The translations under genes were made by a program, and so were the position numbers. The notes under the pieces were generated by a model. It was not told where the DNA came from. It did no database searches and worked only from the letters and a program-made list of their open reading frames with translations. From CALLJL01 sp964627255 (GTDB taxonomy: Bacteria > Acidobacteriota > Aminicenantia > Aminicenantales > CALLJL01), in contig CAZVIN010000088.1 of the NCBI GenBank assembly GCA_964627255.1, positions 1 to 64,000 on the forward strand: a stretch of DNA of 64,000 bases, in the 5' to 3' direction. Shown in pieces: positions 41,494 to 49,258 of the stretch (positions are counted from its first letter, which is position 1; every line of letters begins with the position of its first letter).

Positions 41494-43056
41494 TCATTGG
41501 TTACTTGGACCAAGCAACTTCTGACGGTATTCTTTCAGACCAGGAATGGGCAGGTGAATAACGAGCCCTTTCTGGCCGGCAAAGCGACAGGCAATCTCGC
41601 AGGCCAAACATTCCGTACACTTGCCTTTCTGAGCTTCTTCGGCCGGAATAATCAGCCTAATTTTTCCCTCCACCAGGCCTAAAATCTGGGGAGCGCAGGC
41701 CTCAAGACAGGGTTTCTTAACACATTGATGGCAGCGGCGGTCATCAATGAAAATAGAGCCGGTCAGGGTGGGAAAAACATAAACGTCATCTGGAAAAAAG
41801 GGCTCTTCTATCGGCCGGACATGATGCTTTATACCTGGCCTCTGGCTAATCAGTTGCTCCAGCCGCGCCGCACAGTATTCCGGCGACTGGGCTCGGCCAT
41901 ACCCTTCCACCGTCGCAGGTATTTCTTGAAGATAGGTCTTCAATATTTCTACCGCTAGCTCCTCAAAATTACCTCCAAGCCTAATGACGGCCGGAATTTC
42001 TAAATTCTCCTCCAGAAACGCTTTGACCAGGCCGCGGGCTGAGTGGTATTGCTCCTGGCTGGCCACCCCTGAACCCGAGGCAAAATAACCGCAGATGCCA
42101 GGTTGAGAAAGAATGATTTTGGCCGCTCGATAGACCTTGCTCGCTGGAGGGTTGCCGCTGGTATCACAGTAATTGGCTAACTGAAAGCCACGACGAAGCA
42201 GGGCATCCATCGACATCATCGAACCACCCCCGCCCGCTCCATGGAAGCCAACCACCAGGCTTCCCTTTGGTATTTCCTCCATCATTTGAAAAAAATAAAA
42301 GGTGCCTCGATAATCCTTTTCCTCCACTTTATAAGCAATCTTTTCCAGCTCCGTCGGCGGCCGGTCAAACTCCCGAGCCACCTCAATTCCCAGCTCTGGA
42401 TGCCGAAAAACAGCATAATCATCGACCACTATATGGGCATCAGCCGCCACCACCTCGCCCGAAACAGTAAGGACTAAGGGGTTTACCTCGAGTGAACGGG
42501 TTTCGTATTTTCGGGCCAAGTCGACCAGCTTCACCAAGAACTGGCTTATTTTAATTTGTAAATCGTCAGAAAATCCCGCCCTTTTGGCTATGCCCTTGGC
42601 TTCCTCCTCGCTGAGCCCTCGGCGGCAATCAATTGGCTGGCGGATGACCTTTTCTGGATGCTTTTCGGCTATGGCCTCAATCCCCGTTCCCCCGACAGGA
42701 CTAAAAATGAGGACTAACATTTTAGCTGCATCATCAATCACCAGGCCCGCAAATAATTCGGAGGCAATCCTCAACTTCTCCTCCACCAGAATCTTTTCCA
42801 CCGAAAAATTCTTTAGGCGTCGACCGATTAGTTCGGAAGCAATCTTTTTGGCTTCTTCAGGAGAAGAAGCGAAGCGAATGCCGCCCAGCGAAGCCCGGCC
42901 AGTTACCCAGGCCTGAATCTTAAGGACAACGTCGGCCCCTAATTCCTGGGCTATTTGAGCCGCTTCGGTCGCCGATGATGCCACCCGGCCGCGAGGAATA
43001 TTTATGCCCATTCCTTGCAACAAAGCTTTGCTTTGATATTCAAAAAGTCGCGCCAC
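41494..43056 (-). CDS. Succinyl-/citryl-CoA synthetase-like beta subunit fused to a 2x[4Fe-4S] ferredoxin domain
   Basis: A 520-residue fusion. Residues 1-~220 form an ATP-grasp domain (opening LFEYQSKALLQGMGINIP, with LEVNPLVL), and ~255-420 the ligase domain (GFHGAGGGGSMMSMDALL, CDTSGNPPASKVYRAAKII). The last ~80 residues are a ferredoxin domain with CHQCVKKPCLEAC (CX2CX4CX3C) and CTECLACEIAC (CX2CX2CX3C). Ordinary SucC has about 390 residues and no cluster. The ferredoxin part suggests electron-transfer coupling or docking to a ferredoxin-dependent 2-oxoacid enzyme; this is inference. GTG start with GGAGGAG 6 bases upstream; first gene of the operon. Confidence 0.85.
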   Translation of the reverse strand: MARLFEYQSKALLQGMGINIPRGRVASSATEAAQIAQELGADVVLKIQAWVTGRASLGGIRFASSPEEAKKIASELIGRRLKNFSVEKILVEEKLRIASELFAGLVIDDAAKMLVLIFSPVGGTGIEAIAEKHPEKVIRQPIDCRRGLSEEEAKGIAKRAGFSDDLQIKISQFLVKLVDLARKYETRSLEVNPLVLTVSGEVVAADAHIVVDDYAVFRHPELGIEVAREFDRPPTELEKIAYKVEEKDYRGTFYFFQMMEEIPKGSLVVGFHGAGGGGSMMSMDALLRRGFQLANYCDTSGNPPASKVYRAAKIILSQPGICGYFASGSGVASQEQYHSARGLVKAFLEENLEIPAVIRLGGNFEELAVEILKTYLQEIPATVEGYGRAQSPEYCAARLEQLISQRPGIKHHVRPIEEPFFPDDVYVFPTLTGSIFIDDRRCHQCVKKPCLEACAPQILGLVEGKIRLIIPAEEAQKGKCTECLACEIACRFAGQKGLVIHLPIPGLKEYRQKLLGPSNQ

Positions 43057-43074
43057 GCCCTTCTCCTCCGCTTC

Positions 43075-43103
43075 ATTATTCGGAAATTGCCGGCCTAAGT
43101 CAA
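43075..43103 (-). promoter_or_regulatory. Promoter of the CoA-synthetase/lyase/isomerase operon
   Basis: On the minus strand TTGACT (43103-43098), a 17-base spacer and AATAAT (43080-43075) match the sigma-70 pattern. The predicted start near 43068 gives a very short leader containing the GGAGGAG site before the GTG at 43056. Confidence 0.5.
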
Positions 43104-43261
43104 CTGAGGTGGCTAATTTTTAAAAGAGATGCCGGCTCGAGGGCTCCTCTATAAGCAGGGGTTTTTTCTGTTTTCTCCTTTATTAGTCTTTAAGTTATTT
43201 TCACTATGAGAATTCTTTACGCTGAAAATAAAGCTGTTCCTAAAGCCTTATCTCAGCCTCC

Positions 43262-43765
43262 TTATTCTAACCAGACACGGACAAGCCCTGATTCGCCTCT
43301 AATCTCCATTAGATACCCAGGTCCAAGACTCTTGAGCTCGCGCCAAAAATCGAGAAAACGAACTGTTTCTCGCTGCCATTTTCTTTGGCGCAAATAAGAA
43401 AGGTCGTCCTCTTCTTCCCTAGAAAAAGAAGGGCCTCTCTTTTTCCCTTTTTTCAATTCTGCCTGAACCGCTAAGAAGTCAATCAGCCCGACGGGTAGGG
43501 TTATTTTGATTTCTTTATCCGGGTTCTTCTCGTCGACGACCAAGATTTTAAACCAGCGAGCCTCAAATTGCTGGCCTGAGGAGGGAGGAAGGTCTTTTTT
43601 TTCTATGGCGCGACGAATTATCTTGACCTCGTCATTGGCCAAGGGTTCTTTCCTAATTTCTTGCGCCAAGGAGAAACGGCTGTTTAGTAGCCCGAGACTA
43701 AAAAAGCCCAAAACCCAAAACAACCGACATTTTTTGGTAAGCCTCTTAGATTTGAATAATTTCAT
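43262..43765 (-). CDS. Exported protein with a YvlB/SHOCT-like C-terminal domain
   Basis: A 167-residue protein, last of the ECF sigma operon. The N-terminal 36 residues are a signal peptide (basic start, hydrophobic core FWVLGFFSLGLL, end SLAQE). The rest contains FKILVVDEKNP..EIKITLPVGLIDFLA, a ~60-residue charged insert and a terminal LMEIRGESGLVRVWLE. The same strand-helix-strand plan ends the next gene upstream (43924), and resembles the SHOCT-like domain of Bacillus YvlB (my recollection of the pattern). Function unknown; it may be an envelope-stress target or sensor of the neighbouring sigma factor. Confidence 0.65.
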   Translation of the reverse strand: MKLFKSKRLTKKCRLFWVLGFFSLGLLNSRFSLAQEIRKEPLANDEVKIIRRAIEKKDLPPSSGQQFEARWFKILVVDEKNPDKEIKITLPVGLIDFLAVQAELKKGKKRGPSFSREEEDDLSYLRQRKWQRETVRFLDFWRELKSLGPGYLMEIRGESGLVRVWLE

Positions 43766-43923
43766 TATCTTGCTCCGTTGGTTCTTAAGATTCCTATTCC
43801 ATTTCCTTTTTGCTTATTTTTTATTTTTAATTTTTTTTTCTCCTTCGAGGCTCCATTCCCTTAGTTTTGTATTTTCCCCTTCTTATTCATTATCCTGCCT
43901 AACTGTCTGTTTTCTTTAGTCAT

Positions 43924-44805
43924 TCACTCAATCCAGATTTTGATAATTGTCTCGGCGTCGCGGATTTCAATTATCTGACCCTTGTTTCGGTTCAAATCCT
44001 TAATAATCCTTTCAATATCATAACCTTGCTGCCGGAGCTTCTCCTTATCTTTCTCAGGGATGGCCCGCAGGGCCAAGTCGGCTAAGCTCCAGGGTATGGT
44101 GATGAAAACCTCGGGCTCTTTTTTACCCTTTTTTTCTACCCTAATCTTGAGCACAAGGGGCTTTTTGAGCGAGCTCTGCTCCTCTAATTGGCTCAAACTC
44201 TCAGGTGAGACCCGCAACAGGGCGATCCGGGCTCTGTCCCTGAGTTCAGCGTCCTTTTCTTCCTGCACTATTTCCTTTAAGACAGGCAGGCTTTTTTGGG
44301 CCAAACTTTTTTCCCTAAAATAGCTCAATTTAAAAGCGGCGTAATAGCGAACAACCCGGTTCGGACTGGACAAACGAGATTCTATTTGATTAATATAACC
44401 CCGCTTTCCCTTCGCCACCAGGTCGCTGGCCAAATCAATGACCGCCAGTTCCGCCTCCTCCGCCAGGCTTGGGGAAGCTGATTTAAGCTGTAAATAACTC
44501 TCATAGGCAGTTATGGCCTCTTCGCTTCGGCCGGGAATCTGGGCTAAACAACGGCCCCGATAAAAAACCGCCTGGGCAGCAAAGGGACTGGAAGGATATT
44601 GCTTCAAGAAGGCGTCAAGACGTTCCACAGCTTCGGCCCATTTTTCATCAAAGATAAGCAGCTTGACCGCCTGGAAAGCCGTTTCCTCGGGTTGAGAAGC
44701 CTGCTGGCTGGACAAACGACCAAAAAAAATAAAAAGGGACAAGGTTAAAATGCCCGCCACCAGCCAAGCGTTGTTTTTATTCTCCTTAAAACTTTGAACC
44801 CTCAT
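43924..44805 (-). CDS. Exported TPR/HEAT-repeat protein with SHOCT-like C-terminal domain
   Basis: A 293-residue protein. One N-terminal membrane segment (about 13-31) is a signal or anchor. Residues ~40-125 are TPR-like (DEKWAEAVERLDAFLKQYPSSPFAAQAVFYRGRCL, split here only as description), and ~130-205 are HEAT-like (RVVRYYAAFKLSYF; ELRDRARIALLRV). The tail (FITIPWSLADLAL..IIEIRDAETIIKIWIE) repeats the domain seen in the 43262 protein. It overlaps the anti-sigma gene by 4 bases. A periplasmic sensing or scaffold role for the anti-sigma factor is inference. Confidence 0.7.
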   Translation of the reverse strand: MRVQSFKENKNNAWLVAGILTLSLFIFFGRLSSQQASQPEETAFQAVKLLIFDEKWAEAVERLDAFLKQYPSSPFAAQAVFYRGRCLAQIPGRSEEAITAYESYLQLKSASPSLAEEAELAVIDLASDLVAKGKRGYINQIESRLSSPNRVVRYYAAFKLSYFREKSLAQKSLPVLKEIVQEEKDAELRDRARIALLRVSPESLSQLEEQSSLKKPLVLKIRVEKKGKKEPEVFITIPWSLADLALRAIPEKDKEKLRQQGYDIERIIKDLNRNKGQIIEIRDAETIIKIWIE

Positions 44806-45614
44806 GTTGTTTCCTCGCTTTCCTCAAGCTCTTGCTTGAGAAGCTGGATTTTGAGCAGAAGACGTCGCTCCTCAATGAGCTGGGCTAACTTCATGGCTTC
44901 CTCCCTTGAGGCCTTATCTTGAATCAAGGCCAATTCGAGGAGAAGTCCGTCGACCTCCTCAAGAATTGCCTGTGCTTTGGCTAAGCGGAAGGAAGCGAGT
45001 TGCGGAGTAAAATATTTTTTTCGCAGGAGTAAATCTTTGATTATTTCTGGGGAAGGGGGAGAAAACAAAGGCTCGGGTAATTCTTCCGATTCTTCCGTCG
45101 ACTGTCTTAACGCCACGAGAATTTGGCGGCTTTTTTCCAGATAATTTAGCACGGCTTGCCGGGCCATTTCTTCATCCACTTTTTCCAAGAAAGAGGCAGA
45201 AACTTGATAGGGGGGGCCTTCCTTAATTAACCCTGACCTAGGTCGTAGCAGGAAAAACGAGATTACAACCCCTAAAACTAACCCGATTGCTATTCCAGCT
45301 GTTGCCCACTGCCAGCGCCCCGGGAATTGCCTTCGCAGAAAGGGCTTAATAACGGCCGGGCGGGCGGTTGTTTCCCCAAGACTCTTTTCAATGTTCCGGG
45401 CCAAATCTTCCCAATCAACCCGCTCGGCTTCCGCTTCTAAGTCTTGTTTAATCTCGTCGCTGGTCTGTGCTATTGCCTCCAAAAGAGCTAACTCCTGGCG
45501 ACAATGTTGGCAAGCCTTCAAATGAGCGGCCATCTGCTCAGAAACCTCACGGTCAGCTTCCCCCAAAAAATAAGGGATAAGCCAACGGCGACCAAAGGAA
45601 CAAGACTTTTTCAT
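44802..45614 (-). CDS. Zinc-finger (ZAS) transmembrane anti-sigma factor
   Basis: A 270-residue protein with the anti-sigma zinc motif H-x3-C-x2-C in HLKACQHC (about residues 31-38) at the cytoplasmic N-terminus. It has one membrane helix (about 105-125, AGIAIGLVLGVVISFFLL) and a mostly helical periplasmic part of ~140 residues with no known sensor fold. It overlaps both the sigma gene and the TPR gene by 4 bases, the standard sigma/anti-sigma layout, so it should hold the upstream ECF factor inactive until an envelope signal arrives. Confidence 0.85.
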   Translation of the reverse strand: MKKSCSFGRRWLIPYFLGEADREVSEQMAAHLKACQHCRQELALLEAIAQTSDEIKQDLEAEAERVDWEDLARNIEKSLGETTARPAVIKPFLRRQFPGRWQWATAGIAIGLVLGVVISFFLLRPRSGLIKEGPPYQVSASFLEKVDEEMARQAVLNYLEKSRQILVALRQSTEESEELPEPLFSPPSPEIIKDLLLRKKYFTPQLASFRLAKAQAILEEVDGLLLELALIQDKASREEAMKLAQLIEERRLLLKIQLLKQELEESEETT

Positions 45615-46198
45615 GGGTAGCTCCTTGTGGCTAAGCGTTGACCCACCAGGCTTTTCAGCCTTTCCAGAGCCTTGAAGTGGAGGGATTTGACCGTGCCCAC
45701 GGCTATGCCTAAGGTCGACGCCACCTCTTCATAAGAAAAACCCTGAAAATGCCGGAGCACGAACACCAGGCGTTGCCTTTCGGCCAGGTCATCAAGGACG
45801 GCCTCGATTAATTGCTTCATTTCTGTTTTTCTTGGATTTTCCTTTGCGGCTGCCAGAGATAGCTCTACTGATTCCAAAGGGAGCGCTTCTTGGTCTGACC
45901 GACCCTTAGAGCGCTGGCGACGATAATGGTCGATAGCCACATTCTTAGCAATCCGGAGCAACCAGTTCTCGAAATTTCTTTCCTCTTCAAAGGAATTCAG
46001 GTTCTGATAAACCTTCATAAAAGTCTCCTGAACCACGTCCAGGGCGTCTTCTCGGTTGCGGAGAATAGAGAGGGCCAACAGGAAGACCTTTTTCTGGAAA
46101 AGACGAACCAAAAGGCTAAAAGAGGCCTCGTTACCTGCCTTAACCCGTCGGCAAAGCACCTCCGGGCTTTCATGATTTTCCTGCCTCTCTTCTTTCAT
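45611..46198 (-). CDS. ECF (group 4) RNA polymerase sigma factor
   Basis: A 195-residue sigma factor of RpoE type. Region 2 has DALDVVQETFMKVYQNL and NWLLRIAKNVAIDHYRR; region 4 has RLVFVLRHFQGFSYEEVA and LGIAVGTVKSLHFKALERL. Regions 1 and 3 are absent, as expected. It starts the four-gene operon sigma, anti-sigma, TPR/HEAT, SHOCT-like. I did not find a GGAAC-type autoregulated ECF promoter in the 300 bases upstream. Confidence 0.93.
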   Translation of the reverse strand: MKEERQENHESPEVLCRRVKAGNEASFSLLVRLFQKKVFLLALSILRNREDALDVVQETFMKVYQNLNSFEEERNFENWLLRIAKNVAIDHYRRQRSKGRSDQEALPLESVELSLAAAKENPRKTEMKQLIEAVLDDLAERQRLVFVLRHFQGFSYEEVASTLGIAVGTVKSLHFKALERLKSLVGQRLATRSYP

Positions 46199-46938
46199 TT
46201 AAACCTAACTCGAGCGTTTCTGCCGGACCAAACCCCATCTTTAACCGGCGAAAAAAATGCTGGCTTCGCTTCCACTTAACCCTAATCCCAATCGTCTTCT
46301 CTCCTTATATACTCAATTCAAGCATAAATATCTACGAGGCTCGAAAAAAGAAGGTTTACGGCTTCCCCGCTTTTTTGGTTAAAATGAAGGAAGGATTTTT
46401 TATTTATTTAAAGAAGGCCGATGAGCGACGCCGCTTGAGAAGCCGCCTTACCATGGACCTGAAAGGGGGAATCGCTTATCCAACAAGTATTTGTCCTTAC
46501 AGCAAGACTAAATGATTCCCTTTCATCTTGTATGGGTTAGACTCTGAGACGTTCGGGATGGCCTCGCTCCCACTCAGGTTTTTAACGCCGTTCCCTCTTC
46601 GCCCTTCTCCGCGCCTGCGGAACTCGCCTCCCTGTTCAGAGACATAGCCCGGAAGTCCCTTGCCCTCCTTTGACCTCTCCGTTGGTCCTGTTCAGGCTCA
46701 GACATCCTCGGCGGCCAGAAGTTCCCTCGAAGGCCGCTTCGGGAAGGCTAAACCTTCCATGGTCACTTCTGCCCTCCCGAACTTAGCCCTAAAACCAGCC
46801 CAGATAAAATGGAAGAAAACCGAATAAATTTGGTCGTGGCCGAAAATCGGCGTCTAAGCTTTCAAGCAATCAAGGGAATGATAAAAAATATAGACTCCTA
46901 CCCCTTAGCTAAGGGATTAAAAAGAGGACCAGATTTAT
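46199..46938. other. 740-base gap between the ECF sigma gene and the RRM gene: one MITE copy, no gene
   Basis: Apart from the MITE copy at 46514-46821, bases 46199-46513 are A/T-rich and should hold the sigma-operon promoter, which I cannot place with confidence (a TATATA block lies near 46310-46315 on the minus strand). Bases 46822-46938 show nothing recognisable except a short similarity to 2330-2345 (CCGAAAATCGGCG versus CCGAAAATCTGCG). Confidence 0.5.
46514..46821 (+). mobile_element. Full MITE copy (B), 308 bp, with 7/8 target duplication
   Basis: Runs from GATTCCCTTTCATCTTGTAT to ATAAAATGGAAGAAAACC, the family termini, and is collinear with copies A and C over the whole core. Flanking 8-mers GACTAAAT (46506-46513) and GAATAAAT (46822-46829) match at 7 of 8. 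No reading frame of note. Confidence 0.87.
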
Positions 46939-47220
46939 CTAAAAACGTTGGAAGGGTTTTCTCCTTCCCGGTCTTTCTCCCCGATGCTCACTTCTTGGCC
47001 GAGCTTCATTGACGATGATCCGGCGGCCATCAAAATCAGTGCCGTTCAAGCGCTCTTTGGCCTGCTGAGCTGATTCGGCTGAACTCATTTCCACAAAGCC
47101 AAAGCCTCTTCCCTGAAGAATGTTGACTGAACTGACCTCTCCGAACTGAGCAAATAGCTCCCGGAGTTTCTCCTCTGTGGTCCGGTAATTCAGGTTACCC
47201 ACATAAAGTTTGGTAGCCAT
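46939..47220 (-). CDS. RRM-domain RNA-binding protein
   Basis: A 93-residue protein starting at 47220, where AAGGAGGT lies 9 bases upstream; the open frame extends to 47262 but without a ribosome site. RNP2 is KLYVGNL (residues 4-10) and RNP1 is RGFGFVEM (about 45-52), followed by a basic Arg/Gly-rich tail (EHRGERPGRRKPFQRF). It resembles the small Rbp-type RRM proteins of cyanobacteria and other bacteria that bind single-stranded RNA, often under cold or stress conditions. Confidence 0.93.
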   Translation of the reverse strand: MATKLYVGNLNYRTTEEKLRELFAQFGEVSSVNILQGRGFGFVEMSSAESAQQAKERLNGTDFDGRRIIVNEARPRSEHRGERPGRRKPFQRF

Positions 47221-47542
47221 ATAAAACAAACCTCCTTGACCTCTCACGATCGCTTTCCCCACCCGATAAAGAGCGGCTCCAGACGAAGGGAAAAGTCAAA
47301 ATTATTCTCACTCAATAAAAGAAAAAAATCAAGACTTTACAATGGAAGCCAGCAATTAATCTATTTCCTTTATCTTCGACTATTCGACCGCAAAAATTCG
47401 CTCTGTTTATTATATCGTCCAAATCAACCTTAGACCCTATACTTGGAAACGATACAACTTAAAAATATTAGTTTAATTTGATATAAAAAAGATGGAGAAA
47501 AAAACCCCTTTGACCTAATTTCGTATTAACAAGGTTAGGTGT
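47221..47542. other. Divergent intergenic region between the RRM gene and sppA
   Basis: A 322-base A/T-rich region with no gene. For sppA, TTGGAA (47443-47448) with 17 bases to TATTAG (47466-47471) is a possible but weak promoter. For the RRM gene, a TTGATT with 17 bases to GAGAAT on the minus strand near 47330-47302 is possible. Neither is certain. Confidence 0.35.
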
Positions 47543-49258
47543 ATGATGAAAAGAAAAAGCGTTATCTGGCTCATTATTATTCTCTTTTTATTGATAATTT
47601 TGGCCGGGATAATTTCCTTCCTTTACCTGGAAATAAAGCGCCCTGTTTCCCTCCCTTCCATGGCCTATTTAGAAATCAAGCTTTCCGGTCAGGTAATGGA
47701 CCGAGCCCCGGTTGACCTCTTTAGCCAGTTCTTGCTCAACGTTCGACCAGTTTCCCTCCACGACCTCTGGGTTAACTTAAGAAAAGCCAAGAATGACGAG
47801 CGCATCCGTTGCATCCTCGTTAGACTCGGCCCGCTTCTTTGTGACTGGGGAAAAATTAACGAACTAAGAGACATCTTCAAAGAATTTCGGTCGTCTGGCA
47901 AAAAGGTTTATTTTTATCTCGACGAACTACCCGAGGCTGACCGCGAATACTATTTAGCTACGTCGGGGGACCGCATCATCCTTCATCCGCTTGGCTGGTT
48001 GGGGGTAAACGGCCTTGGCGGTTACGTGCCTTTTTTTAAGAAAACCTTAACCAAACTCGGAGTTAGGGTGGAAGTGGAACACGTGGAAGAATATAAAACT
48101 GCCTACAATTCTTTTACTGAAGACAGTTTCACTCCAGCCCACCGGGAGATGATGACCTCTCTAACCGAAGATATTTTCAAAGAATATACAGAAAACGTCG
48201 CTTCCAGCCGCCATTTTTCCCCCGAAAAATACCTTTCCTTTCTCAACCATGGGCTCTTTCAGGGCAAAGAGGCCAAAGAGGCGGGGCTCGTCGACGACGT
48301 CTTATTTCCCGACGAAATCGCCGAGCTCTTAAAAGAAGACGGCCGGGAGCTGCGCCGCATTACCTTAGATACCTATTCCCGGACCGGGGAAAAATTTGCC
48401 GGGCCATATCGAGGCCAAAGAGTGGCCATAATTTATGCCCAGGGACCAATTATTACTGGCGAAAGCGTCGGCTCGATTATGGGAGGCGAAACCGTGGCTC
48501 GATGGTTACGCCAGGCAAGACAAGACGGGCGAATCAAAGCAGTTGTGCTGCGAATCGATAGCCCTGGAGGTTCGGCGGTCGGCTCGGATTACATCTGGCG
48601 GGAAGTTATCTTAACCCGAAAGCAAAAGCCGGTTGTCGTTTCTATGTCTGACTTGGCAGGCTCGGGTGGCTACTGGATAGCGATGGGCGCCAATAAAATA
48701 GTGGCCCAACCCCAGACTTTAACCGGGTCAATCGGGGTTCTGGCCGCCAAATTTGACCTTTCTGGCCTTTATCAAAAACTGGGCATTACCGCTGAAAGGC
48801 TCGTTTTTGGCGAGCACGCCGATATGTTTTCAACTTTCAGGCCTCTATCGGCCGAGGAAAAGACAAGGTTAAAGGAAGAAATCCGCTGGACTTATGACCA
48901 GTTTTTAACAAGAGCGGCGGAGGGAAGAGGCAAGAGCAAGGAAGAAATTGATAAGATTGGCAAAGGTCGAGTTTGGACTGGTAAGCAGGCGAAGGAAATT
49001 GGGTTAGTGGACGATTTGGGTGGCCTCAGCCGGGCTCTGGAAATAGCCAAGCAGCTGGCTGGCATCCCCCAAAGGGAAGAAGTTAAGCTTGAGGTCTGGC
49101 CCAAGAGAGTTTCGCTTCTTTCTTTGCTCTTGGGAAGAACAGAAGCCGACTCTACCTCAGTTAAGCCGAGAAAAATCGCTGATTACAAAGAAATTCTTCA
49201 AATCTTGGAGCGAGAAGTAGTCTGGGCTGTCATGCCTTTGTGGGCTATTTCTCGTTGA
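47543..49258 (+). CDS. sppA: Signal peptide peptidase SppA (long, two-domain form)
   Basis: A 571-residue membrane-anchored serine protease that degrades cleaved signal peptides. One N-terminal helix (about 8-27) is followed by two tandem ClpP-like domains. The general-base lysine lies in the N-domain (EEYKTAYNSF) and the nucleophile serine in the C-domain (DLAGSGGYWIA), with RIDSPGGSAVGSD and TLTGSIGV; this split arrangement is that of the 67-kDa E. coli-type enzyme. Two ATGs stand in tandem; the first is used. The last 14 bases overlap the convergent membrane-protein gene. Confidence 0.94.
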   Translation: MMKRKSVIWLIIILFLLIILAGIISFLYLEIKRPVSLPSMAYLEIKLSGQVMDRAPVDLFSQFLLNVRPVSLHDLWVNLRKAKNDERIRCILVRLGPLLCDWGKINELRDIFKEFRSSGKKVYFYLDELPEADREYYLATSGDRIILHPLGWLGVNGLGGYVPFFKKTLTKLGVRVEVEHVEEYKTAYNSFTEDSFTPAHREMMTSLTEDIFKEYTENVASSRHFSPEKYLSFLNHGLFQGKEAKEAGLVDDVLFPDEIAELLKEDGRELRRITLDTYSRTGEKFAGPYRGQRVAIIYAQGPIITGESVGSIMGGETVARWLRQARQDGRIKAVVLRIDSPGGSAVGSDYIWREVILTRKQKPVVVSMSDLAGSGGYWIAMGANKIVAQPQTLTGSIGVLAAKFDLSGLYQKLGITAERLVFGEHADMFSTFRPLSAEEKTRLKEEIRWTYDQFLTRAAEGRGKSKEEIDKIGKGRVWTGKQAKEIGLVDDLGGLSRALEIAKQLAGIPQREEVKLEVWPKRVSLLSLLLGRTEADSTSVKPRKIADYKEILQILEREVVWAVMPLWAISR

